Positions 16,770 to 25,260 of a stretch of DNA of 40,161 nt are shown one piece after another. Source of the DNA: Nonomuraea longispora (lineage in GTDB: Bacteria; Actinomycetota; Actinomycetes; Streptosporangiales; Streptosporangiaceae); the NCBI RefSeq assembly GCF_004348345.1, contig NZ_SMJZ01000067.1:1-40161 (forward strand), given 5' to 3'. Positions within the stretch are counted from its first letter, which is position 1. Each line of letters opens with the position of its first letter. The notes beneath the pieces were generated by a model. That model did not search any database. It was not told the DNA's origin and saw only the letters and a list, made by a program, of their open reading frames with translations. The position numbers and the translations under genes are program-made.

Positions 16770-17312
16770 CTACCCGAACGCGTCGGTCGCGGCCTGGCAG
16801 AAGGCCTTCAGGTCATCCGGCTTGCGGCTGGTGACCAGCGTGTTCGGCCCGTCGGCGCACACCATGACCTCCTGGTCCACCCACGTGGCACCGGCGTTGC
16901 GCAGGTCCGTCTGCAGACTCGGCCAGGACGTCAGCGTGCGGCCGCGTACGACGTCCGCCTCGACCAGGGTCCACGGCGCGTGGCAGATCGCCGCCACCGG
17001 CTTGCCCGAGTCGAAGAACGACCGGGCGAACTGCACGGCCTGCGGCACCGTACGCAGGAAGTCGGGGTTCGCCACGCCGCCGGGAAGCAGCAGGCCGTCG
17101 AAGGAGCCCACGTCGACGTTGTCGACCGTGTCGTCCACGGCGAACGTGTCGGCCTTGTCCAGGTGGTTGAACGCCTGGATCTGGCCGGGCGCGGTGGAGA
17201 TCAGCCTGGGCGTGCCGCCCGCCTGCTTGACCGCCTTCCACGGCTCGGTGAGCTCGACCTGCTCGACTCCTTCGGGAGCGACGAGGAACGCGATGGTCTT
17301 ACCCTGCATCAT
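16770..17312 (-). CDS. DJ-1/PfpI-family protein (type 1 glutamine amidotransferase-like)
   Basis: A 180-residue DJ-1/PfpI protein. Conserved features are GVEQVELTEPWKAVKQAGG (acid around Glu20), the FDGLLLPGGVANPDFLR stretch, and the nucleophile elbow AICHAPW with Cys110 followed by His111. Members include stress-linked deglycases, proteases and chaperones; the exact activity here is unknown. The ATG at 17312 or the adjacent ATG at 17309 starts the protein. It is monocistronic with its own terminator. Confidence 0.9.
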   Translation of the reverse strand: MMQGKTIAFLVAPEGVEQVELTEPWKAVKQAGGTPRLISTAPGQIQAFNHLDKADTFAVDDTVDNVDVGSFDGLLLPGGVANPDFLRTVPQAVQFARSFFDSGKPVAAICHAPWTLVEADVVRGRTLTSWPSLQTDLRNAGATWVDQEVMVCADGPNTLVTSRKPDDLKAFCQAATDAFG

Positions 17313-17546
17313 GCGATCTCCCCCTTCGTTTCGGCTGCTTCGCGTCCCCTATCCGAGGGGTTCGGATGTATGCGCCTTTACGCGAAGGGGGTGACAAGCC
17401 AGGTCACGGGTGTGCGGAGCCGGTTGAAAATTTACACCGTTGAATGAAACGAAGATGAAACAATTTTCCGCCATGCGTTGACACGCGGTCTTCGTATGGT
17501 GTGCCTTTCTCTACACAGGAACCCCCCGCCTGAAGGTGAGGCACAT
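17313..17546. other. AT-rich divergent promoter region
   Basis: The region between the PfpI-like gene and the second peptide-transport operon is visibly richer in A and T (AAAATTTACACC, ATGAAACGAAGATGAAAC) than its surroundings. A TATGGT hexamer at 17495-17500 could be the -10 of the operon, leaving a leader of about 40 nt. No well-spaced -35 is visible. No small gene was found. Confidence 0.5.
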
Positions 17547-19361
17547 ATGAGGAAATGGCTCGCACGCCTGGCTGCGCTGGGCGTCGCGCTACTAGTAGCA
17601 GGTCAGGGGACGACGACGGCCCTTGCTCAGGAACCGACGGCGGGGAAGAAGATCGTACGCGTCGGCGCCACGCAGTCCATGGACTCCATGAACCCGTTCC
17701 TGGCGGTCCGCCTGGTCTCCACGTCGATCCACCGCTGGATGTACGGCTTCCTCACGGTCCCCGACTCCAAGACGCTCGAGCCGAGCGCCGACCTGGCCGA
17801 GTCGTGGGAGGCGTCGGAGGACGGCCGTACGTGGACGTTCCAGATCCGCGAGGCCAAGTGGTCCGACGGCAAGCCGATCACGGCCGAGGACGCCGCCTGG
17901 ACGTTCAACAAGATCATGACGGACGAGGCGGCCAAGACGGCCAACGGCCCGGCCGTGGAGAACTTCGAGAGCGTCACGGCCAACGGCCAGGAGCTGACGA
18001 TCAAGCTCAAGGAGCCGCAGGCATCCATGCTGGAGAACCCGGTCCCGATCGTGCCCAAGCACGTCTGGGAGTCGGTCACCGACATGGCCAACCACGACGC
18101 CGAGACGTACCCCACGGTGAGCAGCGGCCCGTACTTCGCGGTCGAGCACAAGAAGGACCAGTACGTCAAGCTGCAGGCCAACCCCAACTACTGGCGGGGC
18201 AAGGCCAAGATCGACGAGCTGCAGGTCATCTTCTACGACAACCCGCAGGCCGCGATCGCCGCGCTGCAGAAGGGCGAGATCGACCTGATCGGCCGGCTGG
18301 ACCCGCCCGAGTTCAAGGCCATCCAGAACGACCCCAACATCGAGGCGTGGAACACCGACGGCCGCCGGGCGAGCTACCTGCAGATCAACCACGGCGCCAC
18401 CACCACCGACGACAAGCCCCTCGGCGACGGCCACCCCGCGCTGAAGGACGTCAAGGTGCGCCAGGCGCTGCACCACGCGATCGACAAGCAGAAGCTGGTC
18501 GACGAGGTGTGGGACGGCCTGGCCAAGCCCTCGGACGGCTCGATCGTGCCGCCGATGTACCAGGACTTCTTCTGGGAGGCCACCGGCGACACCAAGGTCA
18601 CCTACGACCCGGCCAGGGCCAACCAGATCCTCGACGAGGCCGGCTACAAGAAGGGCCCCGACGGCGTCCGTACGATGCCCGACGGTGACCGCAAGCTGGA
18701 GTTCCGCTTCAGCATCCACACCGACACCCCGCTCGAGGACAAGCTCGCCGAATACCTGACCGGCTTCTTCAAGGAGATCGGCATCACGCTGACCACCAAG
18801 AAGCTCGACTCCAGCAAGTTCACGGAGGAGACGGGCTACACCGGCCTGTTCGACATCGCGATCAGCGGCTGGTCGGTCAACCCCGACCCCGAGGAGGTGC
18901 TGGCCACGCACCTGTGCTCGCGCCGGCCCACCAAGGACGGCGAGGGCGGCGGCACCGAGTCGTTCTACTGTGACGAGACCTTCGAGAAGCTCTACAGGGA
19001 CCAGCAGAAGGAGCTCGACCGGCCCGAGCGGGCCGAGATCATCAAGCAGATGCAGGAGCGCCTCTACACCGACGCCCCCGTCATCGCGCTCTACTACACG
19101 AACGACCTCGAGGGCTACCGCAAGGACCGCATCACCAGCATCACCCCCATCCCCGAGGACAAGGGCCTGCTGTACGGCGGCAGCGGCTACTGGCCGTTCT
19201 ACACCGTCGACGTCAAGGCCCCCGGGGCGGGTGGCGGGAGCGGCGACGGTGGTTCCAACACCGGCGTCATCGCCGGTATCGTCGGCGCCGTGGTCGTCAT
19301 CGGCGTGGGCGCGTTCCTCCTGAGCAGGCGGCGCAAGAGCGTCGCAGACGAGCGCGAATGA
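17547..19361 (+). CDS. Family 5 substrate-binding protein with C-terminal membrane anchor
   Basis: A 604-residue DppA/OppA-like binding protein. It has a Sec signal peptide with a likely signal peptidase I cleavage after ALA (about residue 27), and no lipobox Cys. The binding domain shows NPFLAVRLVSTSIHRWMYG, WSDGKPITAEDAAWTFNKI and VRQALHHAIDKQKLV. The C-terminus is unusual: a Gly/Ser linker, then one hydrophobic helix (about 573-592, GVIAGIVGAVVVIGVGAFLL) and a basic SRRRK tail. The protein is therefore probably held to the membrane by that helix. The ATG at 17547 is preceded by GAAGGTGAGG. It heads a five-gene operon for peptide-like substrates. Confidence 0.9.
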   Translation: MRKWLARLAALGVALLVAGQGTTTALAQEPTAGKKIVRVGATQSMDSMNPFLAVRLVSTSIHRWMYGFLTVPDSKTLEPSADLAESWEASEDGRTWTFQIREAKWSDGKPITAEDAAWTFNKIMTDEAAKTANGPAVENFESVTANGQELTIKLKEPQASMLENPVPIVPKHVWESVTDMANHDAETYPTVSSGPYFAVEHKKDQYVKLQANPNYWRGKAKIDELQVIFYDNPQAAIAALQKGEIDLIGRLDPPEFKAIQNDPNIEAWNTDGRRASYLQINHGATTTDDKPLGDGHPALKDVKVRQALHHAIDKQKLVDEVWDGLAKPSDGSIVPPMYQDFFWEATGDTKVTYDPARANQILDEAGYKKGPDGVRTMPDGDRKLEFRFSIHTDTPLEDKLAEYLTGFFKEIGITLTTKKLDSSKFTEETGYTGLFDIAISGWSVNPDPEEVLATHLCSRRPTKDGEGGGTESFYCDETFEKLYRDQQKELDRPERAEIIKQMQERLYTDAPVIALYYTNDLEGYRKDRITSITPIPEDKGLLYGGSGYWPFYTVDVKAPGAGGGSGDGGSNTGVIAGIVGAVVVIGVGAFLLSRRRKSVADERE

Positions 19362-20413
19362 CAGCTCCGCTCGAAGCAGCAGAGCCCGCCGCCGCGCAGG
19401 CGGCGGGCCCTGGTGACGAGCGCTCCACCCGCCGCGGCACGGTGCGCTACGCGCTGTCCAAGGCCGGTGGGGCGCTGTTCAGCATCGCCATGGTGATCGT
19501 CGGCACGTTCTTCCTGTTCCGGATGTTGCCCGGCGACCCCGTGCGCAGCCTGGCGCAGGGCCGCAACATGACCCCGGCCCAGCTCGACCTCGAACGCAGT
19601 CGGCTCGGCCTGGACAAGCCGCTGATCGAGCAGTTCTTCCAGTTCGTCGGCGACACGCTCCGCCTCGACCTCGGCATGTCGTACGAGTACAAGCGCCCCG
19701 TCCTCGACCTGATCGGCGAGCGGCTCGGCCCCACCCTGCTGCTCGCGGGAACGGGCCTGGTCATCGCGGTCAGCCTCGGCATCTGGCAGGGCACGCGGGC
19801 CGGCTGGCGCAGCGGCAGCACGTTCGACCGCTTCTCCACCGGCACGTCGCTGCTGCTGTGGTCGGTGCCGACGTTCTGGCTCGGGCTGCTGCTCATGATG
19901 GTGTTCGGGGTGGGCATCGGGCCGATCCCCGGCATCTTCCCGTTCCGCGGCATCGAGAGCGTCGACGCGCCCGACGGGTTCGCGTACGTGCTGGACGTGG
20001 CCTCCCACATGGTGCTCCCGTGCCTGACGCTGGTCGCCGTGGTCTACGCCCAATACCTCCTGGTCATGCGTTCGTCGCTGCTGGAGGAGGTCAGCCAGGA
20101 CTACGTGACCGTGGCCAGGGCCAAAGGGCTGCGCGACGACGACGTACGCCGCCGCCATGCGGTGCCCAATGCCCTGCTGCCCACGGTGACGCTGGTGTTC
20201 ATGCGCGTCGGCTTCGTGGTCGGCGGCGCCGTCACCGTCGAGACGATCTACACCTGGCCGGGGCTCGGCCAGCTGTTCTACGAGGCGATCAGCGTGCCCG
20301 ACTTCACGCTCATGCAGGGCACGTTCCTGCTGATCACGGTGGCGGTGATCGTCATGAACACGCTGGCCGACGTGGTCTACCACATGCTCGACCCGAGAGT
20401 GAGGTCGGCATGA
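19358..20413 (+). CDS. ABC transporter permease (DppB/OppB type)
   Basis: A 351-residue permease with an extra Ala/Pro-rich N-terminal tail of about 30 residues before the first membrane helix (LFSIAMVIVGTFFLFRMLPGDP). It contains the DppB pattern LGLDKPLIEQFFQFVGDTL and the EAA-type loop VARAKGLRDDDVRRRHAVPN. The ATG at 19358 overlaps the binding-protein stop (ATGA), and its stop overlaps the next start. It is the channel half of the second peptide transporter. Confidence 0.92.
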   Translation: MTAPLEAAEPAAAQAAGPGDERSTRRGTVRYALSKAGGALFSIAMVIVGTFFLFRMLPGDPVRSLAQGRNMTPAQLDLERSRLGLDKPLIEQFFQFVGDTLRLDLGMSYEYKRPVLDLIGERLGPTLLLAGTGLVIAVSLGIWQGTRAGWRSGSTFDRFSTGTSLLLWSVPTFWLGLLLMMVFGVGIGPIPGIFPFRGIESVDAPDGFAYVLDVASHMVLPCLTLVAVVYAQYLLVMRSSLLEEVSQDYVTVARAKGLRDDDVRRRHAVPNALLPTVTLVFMRVGFVVGGAVTVETIYTWPGLGQLFYEAISVPDFTLMQGTFLLITVAVIVMNTLADVVYHMLDPRVRSA

Positions 20414-21291
20414 CGACTGTCGCGGCCACCCGCAGACGGCAGGCGCTGAGCCGCTTCTGGGCCGACTTCCGCACCCACCGGGCCGGCGTCGCCGGCATGG
20501 TCGTGCTGGTCGCCGCCGTGGTGCTCGCGCTGATCGCGCCGCTGTTCATCGACGAGAGCGTGACCAGCGTCGTCGACACCACCGGTGACGACTTCGACGC
20601 GCCCAGCCTGGCCTTCCCGTTCGGCACCGACGAATCCGGCCGCTCGATCCTGCTGATGGTCTGGTGGGGCTCGCGCACGTCGCTGCTCATCGGCTTCCTC
20701 GCCGCCCTGCTGAGCATCGTGATCGGCATGGTCGTCGGCATCGCCGCCGGCCACTTCCGCGGCTGGCTCGGCGCCGTGCTCATGCGCGTCACCGACTGGT
20801 TCCTCGTCCTGCCCTCGCTGGTCACCGCCCTGGTGCTGGCGGCCATCCTGGGCGGCAGCACGTTCACGATCATCATGGCCATCGGCATCACCACCTGGCC
20901 GTCGACCGCCCGGCTGATCAGGGCGCAGACGCTGGCCGTGGAGTCCAGGCCGTACATCGAGCGCTCCAAGGCGCTCGGCGCCGGCCACTGGCACATCACG
21001 ACCCGCCACGTGCTGCCCAACGTGGCGCCGCTGCTGCTGGCCAGCACCACGCTGGAGGTGGCCAGCGCCATCGTGACCGAGTCGACGCTGGCCTTCCTCG
21101 GCGCCTCCGCCAACAAGACCTCGTGGGGGACCATGCTTCGCGGCTCGTACGACTTCGGCGCGGCCAACGAGGGCGCCTGGTGGTACATCCTCATCCCCGG
21201 CCTGGCCATCCTCGCGGTCGTCATGGCGTTCACCCTGGTCGGCCGGGCCCTGGAGGCCGTGCTCAACCCCCGGCTGAGGAGGGGCGCATGA
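20410..21291 (+). CDS. ABC transporter permease (DppC/OppC type)
   Basis: A 293-residue permease. After the first helix comes FPFGTDESGRSILLMVWWGS, the DppC/OppC signature, then several membrane helices. The EAA loop is around YIERSKALGAGHWHITTRH with VLPNVAPLLL following. The start overlaps the preceding stop by 4 nt, and the stop overlaps the next ATG by 4 nt. Confidence 0.92.
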   Translation: MTTVAATRRRQALSRFWADFRTHRAGVAGMVVLVAAVVLALIAPLFIDESVTSVVDTTGDDFDAPSLAFPFGTDESGRSILLMVWWGSRTSLLIGFLAALLSIVIGMVVGIAAGHFRGWLGAVLMRVTDWFLVLPSLVTALVLAAILGGSTFTIIMAIGITTWPSTARLIRAQTLAVESRPYIERSKALGAGHWHITTRHVLPNVAPLLLASTTLEVASAIVTESTLAFLGASANKTSWGTMLRGSYDFGAANEGAWWYILIPGLAILAVVMAFTLVGRALEAVLNPRLRRGA

Positions 21292-22262
21292 GTGTGCTCG
21301 AACTCGACGACGTCTCGGTGACCTACCGCATCGCCTCCGGCGAGGTGCCGGCCGTACGCGGGGTGTCGCTGACGCTCGACTCCGGAGCGGCACTCGGAGT
21401 CGCCGGCGAGTCGGGGTCCGGCAAGTCGACGCTGGCCATGGCGCTGCTGCGGCTGCTGCCGCGGGACGCGCGCGTCGACGGCCGGATCCTGCTCGACGGC
21501 GAGGACGTGCTCACCATGAAGTGGGGCCGCATGCGGGCCGTACGGTGGGCCGAGGCGTCCATCGTGTTCCAGGGCGCGCAGCACGGGCTCAACCCGGTGC
21601 GCAAGATCGGCGACCAGATCGCCGAGCCGCTGCTGGTCCACGGCCTGGCCAGGCCCGAGGCGGCCCGCAAGCGCGTGGCCGAGCTGCTCGACCAGGTCGG
21701 ACTGCCCGCCTGGCGGGCCCGCAGCTACCCGCACGAGCTGTCCGGCGGGCAACGGCAGCGGGTGATGATCGCGATGGCCCTGGCCTGCTCGCCCCGCCTG
21801 ATCATCGCCGACGAGCCGACCACCGCGCTCGACGTCATGGTGCAGGCCCAGGTGCTGACTTTGATCAAGGACCTGGTCGCCGAGCACGGCATCTCGCTGA
21901 TCATGATCTCGCACGACCTGTCCGTCCTCGCCGACGTGTGCGACCGGCTCGCCGTCATGTACGCGGGCCGCATCGTCGAGCAGGGCCCGTCGGGCGAGGT
22001 CTTCCACGACGCGAGGCACCCCTACAGCAAGGCGCTGGCGGCGGCGTTCCCGACGGTGGGCGACCCGGCCGCGCGGCTCGCGCCGAGGGGCCTCGGCGGT
22101 GACCCGCCGGACCCGATGCGGCTCCCGACCGGCTGCTCGTTCCACCCACGCTGCCCGGTCGCGCTCGACGAGTGCGCCACCCTGGACGTGGAGCTGTGGT
22201 CCGCCGGCGAGCGCCGTACGGCCGCGTGCGTACACGTCAGGGCGAAGGAGGAGGCCTCATGA
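21288..22262 (+). CDS. ABC transporter ATP-binding protein (DppD/OppD type)
   Basis: A 324-residue ATPase with Walker A GESGSGKST, Q-loop VFQGAQHGLNPV, signature LSGGQRQR, Walker B LIIADEPTTALD and switch ISHDLSVLADV. The C-terminal oligopeptide extension has GCSFHPRCPVALDEC. It is coupled by 4-nt overlaps at both ends and works with the next gene to power the permease pair. Confidence 0.93.
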   Translation: MSVLELDDVSVTYRIASGEVPAVRGVSLTLDSGAALGVAGESGSGKSTLAMALLRLLPRDARVDGRILLDGEDVLTMKWGRMRAVRWAEASIVFQGAQHGLNPVRKIGDQIAEPLLVHGLARPEAARKRVAELLDQVGLPAWRARSYPHELSGGQRQRVMIAMALACSPRLIIADEPTTALDVMVQAQVLTLIKDLVAEHGISLIMISHDLSVLADVCDRLAVMYAGRIVEQGPSGEVFHDARHPYSKALAAAFPTVGDPAARLAPRGLGGDPPDPMRLPTGCSFHPRCPVALDECATLDVELWSAGERRTAACVHVRAKEEAS

Positions 22263-23263
22263 CGGAGACGCAGGCCACGAAGGAGAAGGTCTCGACGGCG
22301 GGGGCGAGCCTGCTGGAGGCGCGCGACCTGCACGTGGAGTTCGTCGCGCGCGGGCGCCGCGCCCGCGCGGTCGACGGCGTCAACCTGTCGGTCGGCGAGG
22401 GCGAGATCGTGGCCCTCGTCGGAGAGTCGGGCTGCGGCAAGACCACGCTGGCCCGCACCCTGCTCGGCCTCGAACGGCCCACCTCGGGCGAGGTCCGCTA
22501 CGGCGGCGCCGCGCTCGACTACGGCTCCAAGGCGCTCAAGGCCTACCGCAGGCAGGTGCAGCTCGTCCTCCAGGACCCGACGGGCTCGCTCAACCCCCGG
22601 CACACCGTCTACGAGGCGGTGGCGGAGGGCCCGCGCATCCACGGCCTGGCCGACGAGGAGAGCGCTGTCGCCTCCGCGCTGTCCAGAGCCGGGCTGCGGC
22701 CGCCCGAGCGGTTCTTCCTGCGCTACCCGCACGAGCTGTCCGGCGGCCAGCGGCAGCGCGTCGTCATCGCCGGCGCCCTCGCGCTCGACCCGCAGGTGCT
22801 GGTCGCCGACGAGCCGGTCGCCTCGCTGGACGCCTCCGTACGCGGCGAGATCCTCGCCCTGATGCTCAAGCTCAGGGAGGAGCTGGGCCTGTCGGCGCTG
22901 GTCGTCACCCACGACCTCGGGCTGGCCTGGAACATCGCCGACCGGGTCGCGGTCATGTACCTCGGCAGGATCGTCGAGTCGGGTCCCGTCGAGCAGGTGC
23001 TGACCGCGCCGCGCCACCCGTACACGCAGGCGCTGATGTCGGTGCTGCCGGAGTCGCCGGAGCGGGTGGTGCTGACCGGCGAGCCGCCCGACCCGACGCG
23101 GATCCCCGGCGGATGCCGCTTCCACGCCCGCTGTCAGATCCTCGCCTCCGGAAAGGCGGCCGAGGTCGGGGTCGACGGCAAGTGCCGCTCCGAGCTTCTC
23201 GACATCCTGCCGGCCGTGCCCGTTGCGCAGGCCGCCTGCCACTACGCGGACGTCGCCGGCTAG
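22259..23263 (+). CDS. ABC transporter ATP-binding protein (DppF/OppF type)
   Basis: A 334-residue ATPase with Walker A GESGCGKTT, Q-loop LVLQDPTGSLNPRH, signature LSGGQRQR, Walker B VLVADEPVASLD and THDLGLAWNI. The C-terminal extension contains GGCRFHARCQI, so this DppF keeps the Cys-containing tail that the DppF of the first operon lacks. It has a hydrophilic N-terminal tail of about 15 residues before the ABC domain. The stop TAG lies in a short palindrome shared with the convergent response-regulator stop. Confidence 0.93.
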   Translation: MTETQATKEKVSTAGASLLEARDLHVEFVARGRRARAVDGVNLSVGEGEIVALVGESGCGKTTLARTLLGLERPTSGEVRYGGAALDYGSKALKAYRRQVQLVLQDPTGSLNPRHTVYEAVAEGPRIHGLADEESAVASALSRAGLRPPERFFLRYPHELSGGQRQRVVIAGALALDPQVLVADEPVASLDASVRGEILALMLKLREELGLSALVVTHDLGLAWNIADRVAVMYLGRIVESGPVEQVLTAPRHPYTQALMSVLPESPERVVLTGEPPDPTRIPGGCRFHARCQILASGKAAEVGVDGKCRSELLDILPAVPVAQAACHYADVAG

Positions 23264-23272
23264 CTGCTAGCC
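23258..23272. repeat. 15-bp palindrome containing both stop codons of convergent genes
   Basis: GGCTAGC (23258-23264) and GCTAGCC (23266-23272) flank a single T. The TAG of the ABC ATPase (23261-23263) and the TAG of the response regulator (23267-23269, minus strand) both lie inside. It is too short to be a convincing terminator. Confidence 0.6.
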
Positions 23273-23914
23273 GAGGTCGGCGTCGTGGACCAGGATGGCG
23301 GCCTGTACGCGGTTGGCCAGGCCCAGCTTGGCCAGCACGCGGCTCACGTGCGCCTTCACCGTTGCCTCCGTGAGGCGCAGCTCCCGGCCGATCTCGGCGT
23401 TGGACAGGCCGCGGGCCACGGCCCTGATCACGTCCTCCTCCCGCCTGGTGAGCCCGGCGAGCTGCCCGCGCGCGGCCTCGGCCCGTGAAGGGGCACGATC
23501 CACGTACGACGCCAGCAGGCGCTTGGTCACCGACGGGGACAGCATGGCCTGGCCGTCCGCGACCGTCCGCACGGCGGCGGCCAGCTCCCTCGGCGGGGTG
23601 TCCTTGAGCAGGAACCCGACCGCGCCCAGACGCAGCGCCTCGTGCACGTACTCGTCCAGGTCGAACGTTGTCAGCATGACGAGCTTGGGCGGGTCGGGCA
23701 GGGCCAGCAGCCGGGCGGCGGCGGTCAGGCCGTCCATGCCCGGCATGCGCACGTCCATCAGCACGACCTCGGGCCGTAGCCGCCGCGCCGCCGCAACGGC
23801 CTCCTCGCCGCCACGCGCCTCGCCGGCGATCGCGATGTCACCGGCGGCCTCCAGGATCAGCCGCAACCCCGACCGGACGAGCTCCTCGTCGTCCACGACC
23901 AGCACGCGGATCAC
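23267..23914 (-). CDS. NarL/LuxR-family response regulator
   Basis: A 215-residue two-component regulator. The receiver domain has the acidic pair Asp8/Asp9, the phospho-acceptor Asp54 in LMDVRMPGMDG, LTTFD and the conserved Lys in LLKDTPP. The C-terminal LuxR helix-turn-helix (about 151-203) reads LTRREEDVIRAVARGLSNAE, then IGRELRLTEATVKAHVSRVL. The GTG at 23914 was chosen because GGAGG sits 5 nt upstream; an in-frame GTG at 23926 would add four residues. It follows its kinase by 22 nt and is its obvious partner. It ends 3 nt from the convergent ABC operon. Confidence 0.92.
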   Translation of the reverse strand: MIRVLVVDDEELVRSGLRLILEAAGDIAIAGEARGGEEAVAAARRLRPEVVLMDVRMPGMDGLTAAARLLALPDPPKLVMLTTFDLDEYVHEALRLGAVGFLLKDTPPRELAAAVRTVADGQAMLSPSVTKRLLASYVDRAPSRAEAARGQLAGLTRREEDVIRAVARGLSNAEIGRELRLTEATVKAHVSRVLAKLGLANRVQAAILVHDADLG

Positions 23915-23936
23915 CGGAACCTCCACGCGGCGCGTT

Positions 23937-25091
23937 TCATGCGGGGATCCTGGCGCTCACCAGGAAGCCGCCGTCGTCCTCGGCGTTGGTGCGCAGGGTG
24001 CCGCCGAGCAGCTCGACACGTTCCCGCAGCCCGATCAGACCCCAGCCCGCGCCGGGCAGCTCCTCGCGCGGCGACCGTGGCGTTTCGTACGGCGGTGGGG
24101 GTGCCTCGTTGCGCACCTCCACCTGCAGCACGTCGGCCCCGAAGCGGATGCGCACGTCCGCGCCGGCGTTCCCGGCGTGTTTGTGCACGTTGGTGAGCGC
24201 CTCCTGCACCACGCGGTACGCCGTCCGCTCCACGCTCGCCTCCACCGGCCGCGCCTCGCCCTCGTCGTGCCTGGTCACCGCGATGCCCAGGGCGCGCGTC
24301 TGGTCGAGCAGCCGGTCGAGGTCGTCCAGCGTGGGCGGCGGCCGGCGCGCGCCGCCGGCGTCCTCCCCCAGCAGCTCGTGCGGGGCTGAGCGCAGCACGC
24401 CGAGGACGTCGCGCAGGTTGGCCAGCGCCTCCCGCCCGATCCCCGCGATCATGGCGGCCGACCGGGCGGTGTCGTCGTCGGCCGCCCGCAGCTCCATCGC
24501 CCCCGCGTGCAGGACGATGAGTGAGACCCGGTGCGCGACCACGTCGTGCATCTCCCTGGCGATCCTGGCCCGCTCCTGCGACCTGGCCTGCTCGGCGCGC
24601 ATGACCTGCTCGCGTTCCAGCCGTTCGGCCCGCTCGCTGGCCGCCTCCAGCACCTCGCGCCGGGCGCGTACCCACAGGCCCAGCGCCAGCGGCAGCCCGA
24701 TCACGGCCAGTGCCATGGCCACCGCGTTGGCCGGGCTCGCGGTGGCGAGCCGGTGGGCGCCTTCCTGCCACTCGCCGACCAGCGCGGAGATCCCGCACAC
24801 CACCAGGCAACCACCGAGGTAGGCGGCGATGCCGCGGCTCCTGCTGAGCGTGAGGCCCGCGTAGTAGGAGGCGAGCATCAGCGGCGGCCACATCACCAGC
24901 CAGGCGTACCCTACGGCGCCCACGACGGCCAGCGGCCACCATGAGCGCCTGACGTGCCAGGCGGCCACGCCCGCGGCGGCGGCGATCGCGGTCAGAACCG
25001 GGAACGGCAGGCTCGACGGCACCCCGACCTGCCCGTGCACCACGAGCAGCGAGACCGCGAACACACCGAAGCCGAGCAGGACGAACCGCAT
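23937..25091 (-). CDS. NarL-type sensor histidine kinase (HisKA_3)
   Basis: A 384-residue kinase. The N-terminal half holds about five or six membrane helices with no large extracellular sensor. A coiled stretch (EREQVMRAEQARSQERARIA) leads to the phospho-acceptor His182 in REMHDVVAHRVS. The HATPase domain has ALTNVHKHA (N box) and GWGLIGLRERVELLGG (G box). It phosphorylates the response regulator encoded just downstream. On the minus strand a TACGCT box lies 6 nt before the ATG at 25091, suggesting a leaderless start. The signal sensed is unknown, but the membrane-embedded sensor resembles envelope-stress kinases. Confidence 0.92.
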   Translation of the reverse strand: MRFVLLGFGVFAVSLLVVHGQVGVPSSLPFPVLTAIAAAAGVAAWHVRRSWWPLAVVGAVGYAWLVMWPPLMLASYYAGLTLSRSRGIAAYLGGCLVVCGISALVGEWQEGAHRLATASPANAVAMALAVIGLPLALGLWVRARREVLEAASERAERLEREQVMRAEQARSQERARIAREMHDVVAHRVSLIVLHAGAMELRAADDDTARSAAMIAGIGREALANLRDVLGVLRSAPHELLGEDAGGARRPPPTLDDLDRLLDQTRALGIAVTRHDEGEARPVEASVERTAYRVVQEALTNVHKHAGNAGADVRIRFGADVLQVEVRNEAPPPPYETPRSPREELPGAGWGLIGLRERVELLGGTLRTNAEDDGGFLVSARIPA

Positions 25092-25097
25092 GTCCAC

Positions 25098-25103
25098 AGC
25101 GTA
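25098..25103 (-). promoter_or_regulatory. -10 box of a probable leaderless histidine-kinase promoter
   Basis: TACGCT on the minus strand lies 6 nt before the kinase ATG, with no Shine-Dalgarno between. The same hexamer at the same distance precedes the regulator near 39804. Confidence 0.4.
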
Positions 25104-25260
25104 TGAGGTGGTCAGCGGGATGAATGACGACGAAAGTAGTAACTCCCGCTGTTTCCCCGCCGGGGCATACAGGGGATATATAAGGCCGGGTCGACCGAGG
25201 CGGCCCACCGCGCGACAAAAGCGGTTGGGGCGCGTTCTCGTGGCCGCTACTGTCCCTCCC

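Noticed and set aside
17320..17391. 9-bp inverted repeat CCCCCTTCG / CGAAGGGGG
   Set aside because: The arms are 54 nt apart and short, so chance is a fair explanation.
17478..17483. TTGACA upstream of the second peptide operon
   Set aside because: It is only 11 nt from the plausible -10 TATGGT, so it is not a well-spaced -35 box.
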